Counted from the stretch's first letter, positions 44,883 to 54,620 are shown. The stretch is 64,000 nucleotides of DNA from Schizochytrium sp. TIO01 (GCA_004764695.1 SMSO01000037.1:1917747-1981746), one strand, 5' to 3'. The notes: generated by a model from the sequence alone, not told the origin. Numbers and translations are program-made.

Positions 44883-45791
44883 ATGGACTTGGTTCTGAAG
44901 ATCACCGGGACGCTGGTTGGTCTGGTGGCCTTTTCGCTGACGGCTGCGTACTTCTCGCCACGAAGCCTGAAACGGCGTTTCATTAGAGCCACAATTCTTA
45001 AGGATGGAAATCTTGAACTGAACACCTCAAGGACATATGAGAGTCCTGACGTGGTTTTGCCACATGGCGAGTTACAGCAAGTGGCCAAGAACGTTTGGGT
45101 TCTCTCTGGCACACTGCCACAGCCTGGACCAAAGTTCAACCGTAACATGACGGTTTGGCGGGCACCCAATTCAAATAAGCTTGTTATTCACTCTCCAATT
45201 TGTGTGGATGCACCAACGCGTGCCAAGCTCGAGTCTCTTGGCACGGTGGCCTGTGTCCTTATTCCCTCTATGCATCATCGCGTGGATGAAAATGCATATC
45301 GCCAAGCATATCCGGAAGCCATATTTGCGTGCCCATCAATTATGGCGTCCAAGCTTGCTCATTGCAAAACACGATTTTCTGTCACCGCAGAGATTGCAGC
45401 GGAGGACCTTGGATTTACAGCACTCTCTACCCCGGCTGCCATAGAAGGTTTTGATGAACTTGTATACCTTTTTCCTGTCGAGGCCAACGCCGCCAGCCGT
45501 CAAGTTGCTGTTTTCAATGATCTAATGTGGAATCTCGACCCAGAAAAGGCGGACCCAATTACTAATCTGATTGGTTCAGCAATGGGTTTTGGAATGACCG
45601 CAATTGGTTGTCTCATGTGTGGCGACAAGCTTGGGCTTATGCGCCAATGGTTCCAGGACACATTTATTAAAGATCCCAAAATTCGCCTCTTTGCCATTGT
45701 TGTTGCCCATGGCGATGTAGTAGAGCTTAACGAAATCCCGCAGCAGCTTAATCATGCTGTACAATCCATGACCACCTTGGTGCACACTTGA
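44883..45791 (+). CDS. DUF4336-like (metallo-beta-lactamase-like fold) protein with an N-terminal membrane anchor
   Basis: 302 residues from the ATG at 44883 (context CTCAAGATGG). Residues 5-24 are hydrophobic (LKITGTLVGLVAFSLTAAYF), followed by basic residues, which suits a signal anchor. The main domain resembles DUF4336: VWVLSGTLPQPGPKFNRNMT, then NKLVIHSPICVDAPTRAKLE, a LIPSMHHRVDENAY segment where this family has its HH pair, and VYLFPVEANAASRQVAVFND. DUF4336 proteins share the beta-lactamase-like fold, and their reaction is not known. The family call rests on remembered motif order, so treat it as probable. There is no frame disruption. Confidence 0.6.
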   Translation: MDLVLKITGTLVGLVAFSLTAAYFSPRSLKRRFIRATILKDGNLELNTSRTYESPDVVLPHGELQQVAKNVWVLSGTLPQPGPKFNRNMTVWRAPNSNKLVIHSPICVDAPTRAKLESLGTVACVLIPSMHHRVDENAYRQAYPEAIFACPSIMASKLAHCKTRFSVTAEIAAEDLGFTALSTPAAIEGFDELVYLFPVEANAASRQVAVFNDLMWNLDPEKADPITNLIGSAMGFGMTAIGCLMCGDKLGLMRQWFQDTFIKDPKIRLFAIVVAHGDVVELNEIPQQLNHAVQSMTTLVHT

Positions 45792-47301
45792 GTATTAATG
45801 TGGGCTTAAATCGCTGTTATTAAAGAAATTAATAGCAACGGAAGCGTATACAAAACCGACCAAGTATTGTGTTTAAGCTAACTGGAGCTGTGATATGATT
45901 TCTTTTGTGCGTCTTCGAAGTGATCAAAATTATCAAACAACAACACTCCTCAATCACATCAATTGAGTAACTGTTTCTGATAATCTGTTTCGCTGGACAA
46001 GTCTGCCCAGAACATCGTTGTATGAATTACTCGTAAATCAAAAGGTTTTATTCTTTCAGAATTGTTGTTTTCTTTTCTTCAAAATTATCACCACAACCGC
46101 CTTTATTTATACTGGTAGATGTTCAAAATGAACACGTTTGGAGGAAATTCGTTTTTCATATATGCAAGCAAATCTATTTCTCTGCAAATGATGCAGGTGG
46201 GGAAATGCTTTATGATAAAATTCCTGCTTTGGGTGTAAATATGTGTAATTCTTAGGATTGAGACAAATTAACTGACTTCTTCTACTTTAACAATTTGGTA
46301 ACCTGTAGGAGCTGGCGCCACAAGAGTATTGGAATCGTGTAATTTATATGACGAACTTATTTTCATTATAGTTAATATAATCTATATGGTTATACCAAGC
46401 CGTGTACTGGATTGAAAATAGTATCGAAGACAGCATGTGCGTCTATGCCCACAAATAAATAAGCGCAAGGAAGGACATATGTGTTCTTTTATATACAACC
46501 TGTTCTTACCATGGTATAGAGAGGCTTGCGGCGTGTCAGAATGACCATTGAGTTTCTTTTTCGAAAGATTTGTAGTTTGTTTCAACTTATTTATAACTGC
46601 GACTTCTCCTTCCAGAAAGATCATTGCATCATGATCTAATTGGATGAGTTTGCTTCGAGTATAAACAGGTGCAGGGCATTTCACAATCCATGGGTGAATT
46701 ATAAAATTTGTCCCGTGCTTAGTTCTGTCATGGAGGAGAAAAAACGAAAAAAGAGAAAAAATGCTTTAGTTTAAATTGATGTGGCTTGATGTGGTTTGGT
46801 GTAGTATGGTATGTTATGGTTAATGATAATTGATTTTAAAAAATGTGTATTCTTCGTGCAGATTGAAGAGAGAAATAAATGCTTCACAAACGTAGGGGAA
46901 CGAGGAAGGCGTACTGGGCAATCAGTACATAATGAATGAATGGTACGTATGTATAAATGTATGCAGATGAAGTTGGCAGAAAAGAGAGAGACTTGGGCAA
47001 AACACTGGGGTTTCAGATACTCCCACGACAAGGGCCCATCGCAGAAAGAGTAATTCTGTCAAAGGGAAATTAATGCCAATGCGGGGTTTATGTTGCTAAG
47101 TAAGCGCAGTCGAAATGCCGTGAGTCAGGTTCTTCAAGTTTCATGAATCCATGTTTCAGCATCAAAAGATAAGTATGGGGCCAGAGAACGAGTGGTAAAC
47201 CTAGCAGATGGGGAGGACTTACATATGGATATTGCACAAGGTCAACTTTAGCAAGGGTTTGTAACTCGTCACAAATGAATTTCGCCAGAATACTTGGTGC
47301 T
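45792..47301. other. AT-rich spacer between convergent genes
   Basis: No credible gene. A minus frame at 47088-47309 overlaps the end of the next gene and contains a GTAAGT, but has no recognisable product. Confidence 0.45.
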
Positions 47302-48540
47302 TCATTCATCGTAACGTACAGTCAAAGGTACCTCGAGATCAGGCTGCTTATTAGGCAGCGGCGCCCGCGCAGCTCGCCTTGCTCGGTCTCGTGCCAAATT
47401 GGCTTCGTCATCACTGTATGCAGCCTCATCATCATCAAGGTAGGCATCCCTATCGCGCAGGAGTTCAACATCAGCTCCAGTCCGTCCACTGCGAGAAGAC
47501 CCAACACGGTCCGAAGAGCGGCCGCCCCGGCGCCTCTCACGACGCCGGCTGCAAGCTTCTCCAAGGAGCTCAAAACCTTGGTCCTCAACATTGCCACGAC
47601 GCCGACCGCTGGGTCCAGTGTTCATCCACGAGAAGTAATTGGAGCAGAATTCATCACGTTGTCTCTGCGAAGCGCAATAAGTATCGCAAAAGATGCGTGC
47701 AATATAGCCAAAAATGAAGATAAAAATGGCGAGCATGAATGGAAGAAACATCATTAGCCATGTCGTCAGGGAGTCATCTTCGTTACAGTGACCCACGACT
47801 ACATACATGGTCTTGGTGAGGCCTGGCAAAATCTCCACATTGTGCGTGAAGGTCTCATGCTCGCAACTAAGCACACCCGTACACGAGCAGGACGCGAGAT
47901 GCTTGCTGGAGGATGGGAGGCTGCCCAAGTTTGTCTGTGCATAAGACAATGAGCACAGGGATCCATACCCACTGCTCACGAGAGATGCGATGGATATGTT
48001 CTCAATGACGAAGTTCTGCCAAAACTGTAACTGAGGCCACATGGAAGCGCCGCAATATGAAACACTTGAAGTTACGCACGCACCGTGCTCAACAATGACG
48101 CGGTCTTCGGAGAGACCATTGTCGGAGTCCGAAGAGGTTGAATTGCCTTCGCCAGAATCGGTGTTCGGGTCCGCATTTGACGTAGAATTAGGATTGGAAT
48201 TAGAAGTGGACAGCGTCCTAAACTCGCGTTGCTCGAGGCAGGTGGTTCCAGACGGACAAGAGCAGGAAAATAGATCTTGACGAAGAGAGCCGTTAACTTC
48301 AAGCACGCGCACACTGCATCTTTGCAGCTCGTGCGGCTTCAGGCCAAGCCCCGACATGTCCGGCACAGACCCGCTGGGCCCGTACCAGCTCGCATCCATT
48401 CCCGAGACGCTGCATGTGGCGGCGTTGGTGGGGGCAGAGGTAGCGGGGGTAGTATCAGTGTCAGATCGAGGCAGAGCAGCTGCACAGGCCACAAGCAGCA
48501 GCGCGGCCAGTGCAGCAGGCGCTCGAAGGGCGAGCACCAT
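47302..48540 (-). CDS. Type I membrane protein with a Cys-rich ectodomain (unknown)
   Basis: 412 residues from the ATG at 48540. A clear signal peptide leads (MVLALRAPAALAALLLVACA, cleavage near AALPRS). The ectodomain of about 230 residues has 14 or so Cys, including CSCPSGTTC and CSCTGVLSC, and an Asn/Ser-rich low-complexity linker. A single transmembrane helix follows at about 256-282 (LMMFLPFMLAIFIFIFGYIA). The cytoplasmic tail is short, Arg-rich and then acidic (YLDDDEAAYSDDEANLARDR). The two CSC motifs flank similar spacings, so the ectodomain may be two related halves. A surface or secretory-pathway receptor is a guess. No family is recognised. Confidence 0.75.
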   Translation of the reverse strand: MVLALRAPAALAALLLVACAAALPRSDTDTTPATSAPTNAATCSVSGMDASWYGPSGSVPDMSGLGLKPHELQRCSVRVLEVNGSLRQDLFSCSCPSGTTCLEQREFRTLSTSNSNPNSTSNADPNTDSGEGNSTSSDSDNGLSEDRVIVEHGACVTSSVSYCGASMWPQLQFWQNFVIENISIASLVSSGYGSLCSLSYAQTNLGSLPSSSKHLASCSCTGVLSCEHETFTHNVEILPGLTKTMYVVVGHCNEDDSLTTWLMMFLPFMLAIFIFIFGYIARIFCDTYCASQRQRDEFCSNYFSWMNTGPSGRRRGNVEDQGFELLGEACSRRRERRRGGRSSDRVGSSRSGRTGADVELLRDRDAYLDDDEAAYSDDEANLARDRARRAARAPLPNKQPDLEVPLTVRYDE

Positions 48541-48590
48541 CTGTCCTCGTGTCTCCCTCCTTCTTTTGCGGTCTGTTCGTCTCTTGATTT

Positions 48591-48670
48591 CCTTTTCTTT
48601 CTTCCTTTCTTCTTCTCCTTCATTTCCTTTCTTCGTTCTTCTTCCTTCCTTCCTTCCTTCCTTCTTTCTA
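48591..48670. repeat. Pyrimidine-rich TTCC/TTTC microsatellite
   Basis: CTTCCTTCCTTCC-type repeat 50-130 bp upstream of the membrane-protein start on the minus strand. Confidence 0.8.
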
Positions 48671-49018
48671 ATAAAATAAATAACTCAGTATTTGTATTAT
48701 ATATAAATAGCTTATTAGTACATATTTTCTTTCCTTTCTTTACTTCTCTTTGTTATTATTATTTTATTTGTTTAAGGTAGAAGAGAAGAAAGAATTGAAC
48801 AAATTCTTGCGCGCTTTCCTTTCCTTTGTGGGTGATGAATTTCCCGATTCCCTCGTGAACGGCTTCGGGAGCTCTGCCTCGGCCCCAAGCCTATTCATTG
48901 CCCGTCACAGACCCCAGGCACGCAGAGAGCAGGCAGGCTTGCTTTGCCGATGTCTGCTGCTGATGTTCGAAGCTAAGCTTGGAATTAGACGATCGTGGTG
49001 CCGGAGCCTTTTGTTTGT

Positions 49019-49127
49019 GAATGAATGAATAAATGAATAAATGAATAAATGAATAAATGAATAAATGAATAAATGAATAAATGAATAAATGAATAAATGA
49101 ATGAATGAATGAATGAATGAATGAATG
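49019..49127. repeat. ATGAATAA octamer array merging into an ATGA tetramer array
   Basis: About eight ATGAATAA units are followed by about nine ATGA units. The minus strand reads as Phe-Ile-His-Ser/Tyr repeats in all-open frames, which is a repeat artefact and not a gene. Confidence 0.9.
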
Positions 49128-49588
49128 AGTGAACCGCCTTCTCAAAGCTCTGCACAGCAGACTGCTGTAATTCGGCCATCGATCGTTCGGAGTCCGCCCT
49201 CGCTTCCACTGCACTGCTTAATGGGTCCCGCGCCTGGAGTCCGGAGATCGCTGCGACGGAGTGAGTCTTTTGGGCCAGCTGGGAACGTCTGCCTCGATCG
49301 AACCCCTTCGTCGCAGAAGTGGGTCAGTGCATTCAGAGGTACATGAATGCGCTCATGCAGGCATGCATGCAGCCGTACACCCATTCCAGCGTGCACCAAG
49401 GCAACGCTGCTCGACGCCGACGGAAGCACAGAGAAGCTCCTTTCTGGACGCGGGCGTCTCCGGCGGCCCCTTTTGAAGGGGTCGCCGCTCGAGGCGTGGT
49501 CCCTCGCCAGGACCTGGACAACTTGGACCAACTTGCCTTCTGAGGTACTACGGCCCAGCGCAGTGCCGCCGAGGCTACTATAGAGCAA

Positions 49589-49626
49589 AAGTGGACTCTA
49601 CTGTAGGGTATACATATAGTCCACTT
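49589..49626. repeat. Perfect 9-bp inverted repeat (AAGTGGACT/AGTCCACTT)
   Basis: Arms are 49589-49597 and 49618-49626 with a 20-nt loop containing CTACTGTAG and GTATAC. It could be a hairpin or a protein-binding site. Confidence 0.5.
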
Positions 49627-50210
49627 GCGTGGATCTATAGCGCACTTGCAAACTTCGACTTACGAGAGCGCCCGAAACCGCGCCTTGTGCGGAGCCTGCT
49701 TGGAAACGCGAGCAGCACCCTCTCGCCCTGGCGTGACCCGACAACGGCCCGGGAAAGGAGCTCGCAGAGAGGCAGCAGAGACGGCACGGGCCTGCCGCGG
49801 ACCGCAGCGGACCGTCCAAGCAGCTGCCGCCGAAGACCCCGTCTGGCCCGCCGACGCCAAGGGCAACCGTCTCCGGCGCCTCGTGCTTCGATTCCTTCGC
49901 ATTACAATTTCCATTGATGATACTTTGAGAAGAAAAAAATTATTATTGGGCTTTAAAAAGGTTGTGTTTATTTTTGTAGTTTGTTTGTTTATTTTAAAAG
50001 AAAAAAAGTTTAAAGTGCTGTTCCAGGGGCGAAGAAGGAAGAAATGAATTGCTGATACGAGATCCAGAGAGAGGCAATATAACGTTGTATTAAGGTTGAA
50101 TTGCCGCGGCTGCGACGAAATTTGGAGCTGCCATCTTGGCCCGGGAAATGAAGTAATCTTGAAAATTGCTGTCTGAGAATTCACTCCTCGTGCCTTCACC
50201 TGTGCTGCTC

Positions 50211-51393
50211 ATGCCAGCGAGCGCTGCAGCGCTGTGTAGAGTCTTAGGAACCAAGATCCGGCAAGTGGGATACCTGGGAGGCAGGTCAGACTCCGAGGAT
50301 AATTCGCAAAGATGGACAGGCGCCGTGAAGCCAGAAAGTGCATTCTGCGACACGTGCCATAGGTACCCTAAGCAGGTGTCTTACTTATCTCGATCTATCG
50401 CCCTGTCAAATGGGTGCTTCGAAAATGGGTTGTTCAAAAATAATGTTTCCACTGTTTATGGGCTTCAGCGAGTGGATCTTGGCCCACCGCACCGATTTTT
50501 GCAGGCGCTACCTCGAAGTCCACGGTGCGAAGGCAGTGAGTGGACTGGGATTTTGTCAAGAAATCGGAGATTTGTAAACCTTCTATCGGTGAAAATTCCA
50601 AGTGTGGATAAGAGAGAATCCACAATTGAAAACTCCATAGTCTTACCAGGACCTGGTCCACCCAACAGAGAAACTGTGACAATTCCCCCTGGTGGCAACG
50701 CGGCCAAGTTTTATATGCTTACTGAGAAGTTCGCTCGCCGACTGATTTTGCGTTGCGGCCAGAAAGGCCTAGGTAAGGACTACGCTGAGTTCCTCCTTGC
50801 CATGACTGACAATGTAGTCAGGGTCGCCAATGACCAGGGTGTGCATTCCGAGGTAGGTCGAAGAAGAGCAGCAGTCTCGTGGCATCAAACGGCCTGCCAC
50901 TTGGCAAGAGGAAGTCGAGTACCAGGAGCGCATGGAAAAGCTAGAATCAGAGCGAGCTAAGAGACGGCGAGAGGAGGCCAGATTTTTCTTGGAAACAATT
51001 AAGGAATTCAAAGGCGATGGATCCGAGCGTGATCAAATTCAGCAAATGGACTTTCAACGCACTCTCATGGACCCTCTTCACAGGGCCACTATTCGGGAGA
51101 TCGACGGAGATACCACTCAGCAAGGCGCTCAACCGGCCGCTATTCTGGACGCACAGCCAAAGCATCATGAGATTACTATCTCCGAAGTCGCCACACGCAT
51201 CCTAGGTCGCTTGCCAAACACTGGAGAACTACAAAAGTTTGGCAAGAGGACTGTGCAGCTCTATCGGCAAAAAGTACAAATCCGGCCACATAAGCGCATT
51301 AAATTCGTCGATGGTGCGCCTCGCCAAGTCAATTCTTACTTTACCAAAGACCTTGAGCTCATTGAAAAGGCTGTCTATGAGGTAATGAATTAG
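50211..51393 (+). CDS. Unknown protein, frame-disrupted near 50853; possibly mitochondrial
   Basis: The first frame starts at ATG 50211 (MPASAAALCRVLGTKIRQVG, no acidic residues, presequence-like). Its best conserved-looking part is TEKFARRLILRCGQKGLGKD, then YAEFLLAMTDNVVRVANDQG. At 50853-50857 coding passes into another frame, which continues VEEEQQSRGIKRPATWQEEV with a basic coiled coil and ends SYFTKDLELIEKAVYEVMN at 51393. One extra G at 50856 would explain the break. So would removal of a 19-nt GT..AG segment (50853-50871), which is too short for a usual intron. The 5' half to about 50560 is less convincing as coding. The family is not recognised. Its C-terminal tail recurs twice just downstream. 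Confidence 0.5.
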
Positions 51394-51413
51394 ATTCTAT
51401 GGGTCAAATGGGG

Positions 51414-51479
51414 GATTATTCATACGTTACCGAGCACTTGGAGCTCATTGAGCAAGGCATCAATAATTGTATCGAATAA
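51414..51479 (+). pseudogene. Degenerate second copy of the preceding gene's C-terminal tail
   Basis: Reads SYVTEHLELIEQGINNCIE followed by TAA. The parent tail reads SYFTKDLELIEKAVYEVMN and TAG. It begins about 20 bp after the parent stop, in another phase, with no start codon. Confidence 0.6.
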
Positions 51480-51596
51480 ACATTTGTTTCCGATGAAAAG
51501 TTAAATTAATTAAATTAAATAAATAAGAAGAAGAAGTATAAGAATCACTACTGTTCATTTTTTTCACACGCCAAGTGCTTCCTTGAAAGATCTGAA

Positions 51597-51779
51597 TTAG
51601 TCGCGCAGACGCTTCCGCGTGCTGACACAGGACAGCAAGTCCTCAAGCGCCTCCTTTTCTTTAGCCTGCAACTTTCCAAACTCCTTGGGGTCTTTATGTT
51701 GGGTGGCACGGCCAAAGTCGATCAAATGCACAGTCTTGGACTCCCACCCAAGCAAATTCAATATCACAAAGGTCAATTT
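51597..51779 (-). pseudogene. Protein-kinase-like fragment (DFG segment)
   Basis: The minus strand reads NLLGWESKTVHLIDFGRATQ, then a charged tail ending LLSCVSTRKRLRD and TAA at 51597. NLLG...VHLIDFGRA fits the end of a kinase catalytic loop through the DFG metal-binding motif. There is no start, and the frame is closed by TAG at 51780. The GC-rich segment stands out from AT-rich flanks. It is a relic, or the last exon of a gene whose other exons I cannot see. Confidence 0.45.
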
Positions 51780-51834
51780 CTACACGACTGAGCACTTAGA
51801 ACCCATGGAACAATGTATTAAGAACTGTATGGAG
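51772..51834 (+). pseudogene. Degenerate third copy of the C-terminal tail
   Basis: Reads NFYTTEHLEPMEQCIKNCME. It is 13/19 identical to the second copy at the aligned tail positions. It abuts the 5' limit of the kinase-like fragment on the other strand, as if joined there. Confidence 0.6.
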
Positions 51835-51943
51835 TTCTCATTTTTATTCTTTTAATTTTTAAGTTTTGGTATCATGGGGATCTTGTTTTTTAAAAAAAGG
51901 TTGTTGCTTTTTGAAATTGAAGATTAAATCAGAAACTGAGGAA

Positions 51944-53686
51944 ATGTTGGACGTGGTCATCGTGGGCGGCGGCGTTTCGGGTCTTGCGGCCGCTGCCGAG
52001 GCGTCAAATAAAGGCCTCTCTGTAGCCGTCCTAGAGGCGCGGGACCTCCCAGGTGGCCGCTGCGGAGCTGGTCAGCTAGCTTCGGTCCTCAAACCGGATC
52101 AGGATCTTGTTGGTCGTGCCGGAGATAAGGCAGATCAGGCACTCTTGGAGAACGCTGTTGCTTCTGCGACGACAAACAATCACCAAGAAAATGGCAGCCG
52201 ACATCAAAGTTCAGGAGGAAAAGATCACGAAGAAAATGCTGCTGCAGACGCCGCTAGGGCTGGACTGGGTGCTGGCTACGTCGACGCAACTCATAGACGT
52301 GTGCTGCGGTGGCTAGCGGCGGTAGGCCTCGGCGTGAAGCCCGTGGCCGACGACGGACGCTCTTTGCTCGAGGCTACACCAGGGCTTCTGCGAAGACTTG
52401 TGGCCGATATTCCTCTCGGCCAGGGTCCCCTCGCTCTCATTGCATCTGCGCGCCTTCTCAATCGCCTCGAGGCATCTGCTGCACGCTTGCCGTCTTCGGA
52501 TCTTTCGTCGCTCAGTAACGATGAACGTCTCGCGGCTCTAGACGCCTTCACTGTACGTGACTTTACAGAGTCATCTTCGGGAGGTAACGAAGAGGCCTCG
52601 GCCCTTGTCCAGCTGGCTCTGCAGCCGGTATTCGGGTCTAAAGCCAGTGAAATCTCGCTTGCATGGGCCTTAGTCTATGCACGTGCCGCTGGGTCACTTT
52701 CACGCCTGCTTGCTGTGCGCAACGGTGCCCAAGAGCTTAAAGTGGACCATGCACGTGGCTTTGGGGAACTTGCGACTCGCATGGCTGCGTCGCTTGAGCC
52801 AGGAGTGTTGCGAGTTTCAAGTCCTGTAAAAGCTATTCAGAGAAAGGATGAAGGGAGTGTAAACATAACAATAGAAAGTGCAGATGGCGCCGGAGAGACA
52901 ATACTGCAGGCAAAACACTGCATTATAGCAGTTCAACCGACAATGTACTCGGAAATAAAGTTTGAACCTCCGCTCGAGGAAACAAAAATGCGATTTGGAG
53001 AAGCAATGAGGAGGTGTTCAGGGAGCTTTGTGAAGATACGTGTTGCGTACAGTGAAGCTTGGTGGAGGCCAAGGTTCTCTGGTCAAGTACTGTCGTGTAG
53101 AGGACCAATGACCTACTTCTTGGATGACTGCCGCCGTGGTGGAGACCCTGAACCATTTGCACTTGTAGGTTTTGTGGTCAGCCATGATGATGTGGAAAAT
53201 TTTCAAAAACTAGGTGGATTGGAGAATCAGCGGCAGGCAGTTGCAGAGCAGATTCAAAGGTATTTCAAGGATAAAAGGGCACTAGAGCCCATATCAGTTC
53301 GCATGGTCGACTGGACACAAGAGAAATGGAATAAAGGTTGTGTAAACGCCATGCCCCCAGGACATTTTGATGTATGGAAGTCTTCGCGAACAACCCACAT
53401 GGATGGGCGTATACACTTTGCGGGAGCAGAAACTGCAACTGTGTGGATTGGCTATGTAGATGGCGCAATTCAAGCTGGTGAGAGAGCAGTGCACGAGGTC
53501 TGTGCTGCAATACGAAAGGAAGACCCTAACCATCCTGTTAAGTTTGATGGCAAACCTTTTTGTGAAGAGGAACCCAAACCACAAGGTCACCCAAATGTGC
53601 ACGAGGTAAAGAACATGCGTCCATACCTCGAACGTCTTTTGTTTGGCAAGATCATCCGTCCAGAAGACATGAAAAATAAGCTTTAA
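51944..53686 (+). CDS. Flavin monoamine-oxidase-like amine oxidase
   Basis: FAD-dependent oxidation of an amine is the family reaction; the substrate is unknown. I chose the ATG at 51944 because it directly precedes the dinucleotide-binding fold (MLDVVIVGGGVSGLAAAAEA, then VLEARDLPGGRCG); the frame runs further upstream without conservation. The product has 580 residues. Family blocks follow: GYVDATHRRVLRWLAAVGL, LLAVRNGAQELKVDHARGFG, TYFLDDCRRGGDPEPFALVG and the C-terminal FAD site GRIHFAGAETATVWIGYVDG (from about 488). Cys466 in NKGCVNAMPPG aligns with the Cys that carries covalent FAD in MAO-A/B. Residues about 40-100 contain a Gln/Asn/His-rich insertion (SATTNNHQENGSRHQSSGGK) not usual in the family. 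No C-terminal membrane anchor is seen, so it is probably soluble. Confidence 0.85.
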   Translation: MLDVVIVGGGVSGLAAAAEASNKGLSVAVLEARDLPGGRCGAGQLASVLKPDQDLVGRAGDKADQALLENAVASATTNNHQENGSRHQSSGGKDHEENAAADAARAGLGAGYVDATHRRVLRWLAAVGLGVKPVADDGRSLLEATPGLLRRLVADIPLGQGPLALIASARLLNRLEASAARLPSSDLSSLSNDERLAALDAFTVRDFTESSSGGNEEASALVQLALQPVFGSKASEISLAWALVYARAAGSLSRLLAVRNGAQELKVDHARGFGELATRMAASLEPGVLRVSSPVKAIQRKDEGSVNITIESADGAGETILQAKHCIIAVQPTMYSEIKFEPPLEETKMRFGEAMRRCSGSFVKIRVAYSEAWWRPRFSGQVLSCRGPMTYFLDDCRRGGDPEPFALVGFVVSHDDVENFQKLGGLENQRQAVAEQIQRYFKDKRALEPISVRMVDWTQEKWNKGCVNAMPPGHFDVWKSSRTTHMDGRIHFAGAETATVWIGYVDGAIQAGERAVHEVCAAIRKEDPNHPVKFDGKPFCEEEPKPQGHPNVHEVKNMRPYLERLLFGKIIRPEDMKNKL

Positions 53687-54317
53687 GGGTGATGCTTCTT
53701 GGTTTACTTATGTTATTGACTACAGAAATATACCACCAACAGGCTAACGACATTGTATTTTAACAATATAAATCTTAAAATATATTCACGAGAAGAAATA
53801 TTCTGAATAGGTTTTGTAATGGTAAACGAGTAGACTCCCCTCACAGCTCACTTCGGATATAAAATACCAGCTTTCAAAAGTATTCAATTCAATTGACCCA
53901 ACTAATATACTGTCAGCTGAATCTTGTGTTGGATGAAGCTTGGTACTGTATCAGTGACTGTGTAACACAAATCCTACTAGCCATAGACAAGAAGTATGAT
54001 TTAATATCAATGCAATATTGGTTAGCAATGGATTGAGTTTCTAGAGTTCTTGTTTTAGCAATCTCAAAACAGAATAGGGTGTTCAAGTACTATCAACAAT
54101 TCTATAACACATACTATAATAATAATCTCGCTACTAGTTTACATGATTATTTTCATTATTTTCATTTTTGTTTGTTTTGTACAAGTATGAATAAGCAAAC
54201 GAACGGATCAATGAAAGAAGAATTTCCGCGTACGTAGAAGCTGTCTCATATTTCCAAGCTTCTGATCTCATAGCGAAATTTATGTACTTCATGTATAAAT
54301 GCTTGAAGAAGCTTCTT

Positions 54318-54620
54318 TTATAGACTTGGTTGCACATAAAACATACCAAAACTGTCTTGATTTGTGTCACCTAAAGCGCCAACTGCGAGATTGCTGATAG
54401 TCTTGACATGGTCAATTGACTCGGGCCTTGTCTGTGTTCCCAAAGGCTTGCAGGCCGGCAGCCACCATAGAGACGGCTGTGGCAAGGCAAGATTCTCTAT
54501 TCGCGAGACGAGGCAGAATAGCGTTTCCAAAGGCCCTGAGTTGGTCGCAGCGACAGTGCAGGCGGTCAATGACAGGAGCAAAGCTACTAACACGAGACTA
54601 TGCTGCGCTTTCCCCCTCAT
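54318..54620 (-). CDS. Possible small secreted protein or first exon
   Basis: The ATG at 54620 opens a 100-codon frame with a good signal peptide (MRGKAQHSLVLVALLLSLTA, then CTVAATNS). The following part reads SIDHVKTISNLAVGALGDTN. The coding part is GC-richer than its flanks. Overlapping plus-strand frames of similar length exist, so chance is not excluded. GCTTTAG|GTGACA could be a donor. Confidence 0.3.
   Translation of the reverse strand: MRGKAQHSLVLVALLLSLTACTVAATNSGPLETLFCLVSRIENLALPQPSLWWLPACKPLGTQTRPESIDHVKTISNLAVGALGDTNQDSFGMFYVQPSL

Larger units (their letters stand above)
48541..50210. other. Spacer with CT-rich and ATGAATAA microsatellites and a GC-rich block
   Basis: A CT-rich tract lies immediately upstream of the 48540 start (48580-48670). 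GC-rich DNA at 48830-49010 and 49130-49900 carries overlapping frames without recognised domains. One minus frame across 49130-49320 reads AVEARADSERSMAELQQSAV but runs into the repeat and has no start, so it is not called. Confidence 0.4.

Noticed and set aside
47088-47309. A 73-codon minus frame overlapping the 47302 stop, containing GTAAGT...CTAG (22 nt)
   Set aside because: No domain, the implied intron is too short, and it overlaps the end of a well-supported gene.
48750-49028. A 92-codon plus frame in a GC-rich block
   Set aside because: No ATG near the start, no domain, runs into a microsatellite.
48891-49214. Minus-strand frames with FIHS/FIY repeats
   Set aside because: They are translations of the ATGAATAA/ATGA microsatellite.
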